In this document: positions 61,515-64,000 of the stretch, one piece after another
Layout: each line of letters starts with the position of its first letter
How positions within the stretch are numbered: position 1 is the first letter of the stretch
NCBI RefSeq assembly: GCF_000013345.1
Contig: NC_007777.1
Coordinates: 186,001 to 250,000, forward strand
Direction of reading: 5' to 3'
From: Frankia casuarinae
GTDB lineage: Bacteria > Actinomycetota > Actinomycetes > Frankiales > Frankiaceae
DNA: 64,000 bases
Translations under genes and position numbers: made by a program
The notes under the pieces: generated by a model
Database searches by the model: none
What the model saw: only the letters and a program-made list of their open reading frames with translations
Told to the model about the DNA's origin: nothing

Positions 61515-62108
61515 ATGAGCGAAACCAGCAAACTTGTCATCGTCGTCGGCAGCGTGCGCGAGGCGAGGTTCGGACCGGTCGTGGCCTCATGGGTCGCCGA
61601 ACAGGCCTCCGCGCATGGGAGCTTCGACGTAGAGGTCGTCGACCTCGCCGACTTTGAGATCCCCCTATCCCTGCCCGCCGCGTCGCCGAAGTACGCCGGA
61701 GACTCATACCCGCGCCCGGCGGGCATGGCACCCCTGACCGCGCGACTCGACGCCGCGGACGCGTTCGTCCTAGTAACCCCCGAATACAACCATAGTTACC
61801 CGGCGTCACTGAAGGCTGCCATCGACTGGCACTTCACCCAGTGGACCGCGAAGCCGGTCGCTTTTGTCAGCTACGGCGGCGCGGCGGGTGGTCGGCACGC
61901 GGTCCTGCACCTGGAGAACGTCCTCACCGAGCTGCACGCGGTGACCATTCGCGACGGGCTGGCATTCCCGAACTACTTCGTGAACTGGGATGCTGGCCGG
62001 CCAGCTGATCCCGACGCTCCCGGCTACGCCAAGACGTTGTTCAACCAGCTTGCCTGGTGGGCCGCCGCACTCCAGAAGGCACGCGCCGAGGTGCCCTACC
62101 CTGACTAG
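61515..62108 (+). CDS. NADPH-dependent FMN reductase-like flavoprotein
   Basis: A 197-aa flavodoxin-fold protein. 'LVIVVGSVREARFGPVVASW' is the FMN phosphate-binding start, 'DAFVLVTPEYNHSYPASLKA' is the family signature around the isoalloxazine, and 'VAFVSYGGAAGGRHAVLHLE' is the second flavin loop. Such enzymes reduce FMN, quinones or azo dyes. The gene diverges from the XRE regulator and is probably its target. The start follows GTGACGC without a strong ribosome site. Confidence 0.9.
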   Translation: MSETSKLVIVVGSVREARFGPVVASWVAEQASAHGSFDVEVVDLADFEIPLSLPAASPKYAGDSYPRPAGMAPLTARLDAADAFVLVTPEYNHSYPASLKAAIDWHFTQWTAKPVAFVSYGGAAGGRHAVLHLENVLTELHAVTIRDGLAFPNYFVNWDAGRPADPDAPGYAKTLFNQLAWWAAALQKARAEVPYPD

Positions 62109-62255
62109 TGTCTCGTGATGATGGGCCCGCAGGCCCCCTCCTCGCGCAGCTGATCGGTGAGCTGTCGACAACGGACCCCGCGGGCGTGCCGTCGGGCAGG
62201 CCGACCGCGGCGCTGTGGACGTTGACGTGCATGACCCGGTTGGCCCCGTTCGGTG

Positions 62256-62930
62256 TTACCGGCCGCCCGCGGCGCCGCGGCGGGCGAACTCCTCCTGGGT
62301 GAGGTGTTCCGGGCAGTCGACCCGGATGTCGGACGGTCCGAGGCGGTAGTCGAAGAACGCGCAGCGGTGAACAGTGGGTTGGGCGTGGCGGGCGGGTCGG
62401 GCGTGGCGGGGTGCGGGTTCGAAGTGCCGGCAGGTGGTGCACGCGCGCGTCACGCTGATCAGATGTTCGGCGTGCAGGCATTCCAGCAGGTCCAGGAGGG
62501 TTGCGAGCAGGTGCTCGCCGTCCGGGCGGGGGATCCTGGAGGTCGCTACCTCGACCGGGGCGGTCCACCGGGAGACCGCGTGCGCGGTCCGTTGGCCGTC
62601 GGCGGTGAGGTGTAGCCGGTAGTGACGCCGGTCGGCGGGGTCCTGCTGGCGGCCTACGAGCCCTTTGCGGCGCAGGGCCGCCACGGCGTCGCTGACGGTG
62701 GGGTCGGCCACGTCGAGTTCACGTGCCAGCGCGCTGGTTCGGGCCGGCGGGGGTGGTCCCGCATAGATGCGGGCGAGGACCCGAAGCTGGGTGGGGGACA
62801 GGTCGTGCGCCTCGGCCAGGCGGCGGGCGAGCACCTGCAGGGCCTCGCCGATCCGGTCGAGGGCGGCCACGATCTTCGCGTCGAGTCCGGGGTGGCGTTC
62901 CTCGGGGGTGCCGGGCGGTCTCACGCGCAC
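62256..62930 (-). CDS. MarR-family regulator with a C-terminal Cys/His cluster
   Basis: About 224 aa from a GTG at 62930; the frame is open to a TTG at 63059, so the start is uncertain. The winged helix reads 'LSPTQLRVLARIYAG', 'TSALARELDVADPTVSDAVA' and 'LRRKGLVGRQQDPADRRHYR'. The last ~60 residues are unlike ordinary MarR. 'TRACTTCRHFEPAPRH', 'VHRCAFFDYRL' and 'RVDCPEHLT' supply four Cys and several His that could hold zinc or an Fe-S cluster. The gene diverges from the TmoA-like monooxygenase gene, which it probably regulates. A metal, redox or ligand sensor is inferred. Confidence 0.82.
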   Translation of the reverse strand: MRVRPPGTPEERHPGLDAKIVAALDRIGEALQVLARRLAEAHDLSPTQLRVLARIYAGPPPPARTSALARELDVADPTVSDAVAALRRKGLVGRQQDPADRRHYRLHLTADGQRTAHAVSRWTAPVEVATSRIPRPDGEHLLATLLDLLECLHAEHLISVTRACTTCRHFEPAPRHARPARHAQPTVHRCAFFDYRLGPSDIRVDCPEHLTQEEFARRGAAGGR

Positions 62931-63127
62931 GGTCCGAACGCCGCGTGTATCGCCAGCACCGCTGCCTCCTGCCGTTGGGACTTTCCCGGGTTCGCGACGG
63001 CCGACCCGCCGCGAGGGTCGTAACGGGGAAGGTCGGAACCCGCGAGTGGACCTTAGCAATCCGATCCGCCCGGACCGGATCGTTAGGAGTCCTTGACATC
63101 AAAGGTCGTCCCGCACATAGTTCTCCT

Positions 63128-63147
63128 TGTCGACTGAAATTGTCGAG
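63128..63147. promoter_or_regulatory. Direct TGTCGA pair in the divergent regulator-monooxygenase gap
   Basis: TGTCGA occurs twice, 14 bp apart centre to centre, about 100 bp upstream of the monooxygenase start. It could be part of an operator. Weak, by eye. Confidence 0.25.
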
Positions 63148-63244
63148 ATAGCGGCCGATGCCGGGTTGGGCCGTGCGGCGCGGGAGCGTCGCCGGACCGG
63201 GCGGGTTCGGTCCGCGTCCGTGGGGGAACACCAAGGAGGCGAGC

Positions 63245-64000
63245 ATGCCGAAGCTTGCCCGCAGTGACTGGTACGACCTTGCCCGCGACACCAACTGGTC
63301 GTTTGGCTATGTGTCCGAGCAGGACGTCTTCCCAGAGGAGCTGTCGGGGACGGGCCGGGTCCCAGCCGAGGGGTGGCTGGCCTGGGACGAGCCATACAAG
63401 ATCACTTATCGGGAGTACGTGCACAACCAGGTGACGAAGGACACCACGACGTACTCGGTCAAGAACGCGATCGCCCGCTCGGCGCTGTTCGAGAAGCTCG
63501 ACCCGGGATGGAAGTCGGTGATCCTGGCGCACTACGGCGCGATCACGATGCCGGAGTACCTCGCCTCCATCGGTGAGGCGCGGATGGGCCGGTTCGGGCG
63601 GGCGGCGGCGTGGCGCAATACGGCGACGTTCGGCACGCTCGACGAGGTCCGGCACGGCCAGATCCAGGCGTTCTTCCCCTATGGGTTGATCGGGAAGGAG
63701 CCGCGGGCCGACTGGGCGCTCAAGGCGTTCCACACGAACGACTGGATCGTGCTCGCGGTCCGGCAGCTGTTCGACGACATGTTCGTCGCCAACGACGCGC
63801 TGTCGATCGCGCTGCAGCTCACCTTCACCCTTGAGACCGGTTTCACGAACCTGCAGTTCCTCGGCATGGCGGCCGACGCGATCAAGGTGGGCGACCTGGA
63901 GTTCGGATCGCTGATCTCCAGTATCCAGACGGACGAGGCCCGCCATGCCCAGCAGGGCGAGCCGACCATCAAGATCCTTGCCGAGGGCGGCCACAAGGAC
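63245..64000 (+). CDS. TmoA-like diiron monooxygenase hydroxylase alpha subunit, partial
   Basis: 252 codons from an ATG after AAGGAGG, running off the window. Without gaps it follows toluene-4-monooxygenase TmoA and the related aromatic/alkene and isoprene monooxygenases. The diiron ligands fall at the TmoA numbers: Glu 104 ('TMPEYLA'), Glu 134 and His 137 ('LDEVRHGQ'), Glu 197 ('TLETGFTN'), Glu 231 and His 234 ('TDEARHAQQG'). Gate residues Ile 100 and Thr 201 are kept. Position 196, Phe in TmoA, is Leu here. It inserts oxygen into alkenes or arenes with a Rieske ferredoxin, coupling protein and reductase that should be encoded to the right. Confidence 0.93.
   Translation, partial: MPKLARSDWYDLARDTNWSFGYVSEQDVFPEELSGTGRVPAEGWLAWDEPYKITYREYVHNQVTKDTTTYSVKNAIARSALFEKLDPGWKSVILAHYGAITMPEYLASIGEARMGRFGRAAAWRNTATFGTLDEVRHGQIQAFFPYGLIGKEPRADWALKAFHTNDWIVLAVRQLFDDMFVANDALSIALQLTFTLETGFTNLQFLGMAADAIKVGDLEFGSLISSIQTDEARHAQQGEPTIKILAEGGHKD

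Noticed and set aside
1-64000. tRNA, rRNA or riboswitch
   Set aside because: I looked for cloverleaf-like TTCGA arms with CCA ends and for conserved riboswitch cores and found none that hold up. A covariance-model scan would be needed to exclude them.

Overview
The window is high-GC actinobacterial chromosome, most likely from a Frankia-like organism. This is inferred from several things: GC-rich codon use with GTG and TTG starts, an F420-type oxidoreductase family, mycothiol-linked enzyme families, a TPR-CHAT protein, an ECF41 sigma factor, and many decayed insertion sequences and pseudogenes. No rRNA, tRNA, CRISPR array or prophage was seen. Coordinates are exact where a start or stop codon could be placed; pseudogene borders are approximate.

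Layout. 1-4.5 kb (minus strand): a small Cys-containing protein, a 138-aa protein ending in a zinc-ribbon-like motif, a membrane protein and a large TPR-CHAT protein cut by the window edge. This is the best candidate for an undescribed conflict or signalling system. 4.5-5.9 kb: an F420-type (luciferase-like) oxidoreductase and a MerR regulator with a clear dyad at its promoter. 6.2-11.3 kb: a cell-surface block of an anchored beta-propeller, two polysaccharide-deacetylase lipoproteins (one without its catalytic Asp residues) and an SGNH hydrolase lipoprotein. 11.4-13.2 kb: an ECF41 sigma factor diverging from an NAD(P)-binding epimerase-like gene that carries a plausible ECF41 promoter. 13.3-21.5 kb: a Kelch protein, a GT4 glycosyltransferase coupled to a flippase-like membrane protein, a SpoIIE phosphatase and an amidase. 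22-28 kb: small stress-type membrane proteins, an MscS channel with a His/Asp-rich tail, a GNAT and a glutamate decarboxylase. 28-34 kb: a zone of gene decay with HxlR and threonine aldolase fragments, a chimeric ORF, and a dipeptide/nickel-type ABC operon in which every gene has an internal deletion or a frameshift. 34.3-38 kb: an iron/2-oxoglutarate oxygenase, a secreted protein and a Rieske oxygenase. 38-45.7 kb: IS debris, then an intact type I restriction-modification system (hsdM, hsdS, hsdR) preceded by a helicase-like gene stub. 46.7-53.6 kb: a MacAB-type export operon with two adaptor proteins and a DUF5666-type lipoprotein. 53.7-59.1 kb: a second decay zone holding a TetR remnant, an NmrA remnant, a broken RiPP locus (LanC fused to an IS66 fragment, plus a frameshifted thiopeptide-type enzyme) and IS5 and IS6 remnants. 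59.2-64 kb: a GH26-like lipoprotein, a divergent XRE regulator and FMN reductase with a palindromic operator, and a Cys-rich MarR regulator diverging from a TmoA-like diiron monooxygenase alpha subunit that runs off the edge.

One theme recurs across the window. Short tandem duplications (7-28 bp, usually 2-5 copies) occur at more than twenty places. Most are intergenic, but some lie in coding sequence. Two of them account for a specific frameshift (the dipeptide permease and the TetR remnant), and a third lies inside the doubly frameshifted HxlR remnant. Slippage or duplication of short direct repeats therefore looks like an active route of gene decay in this genome.
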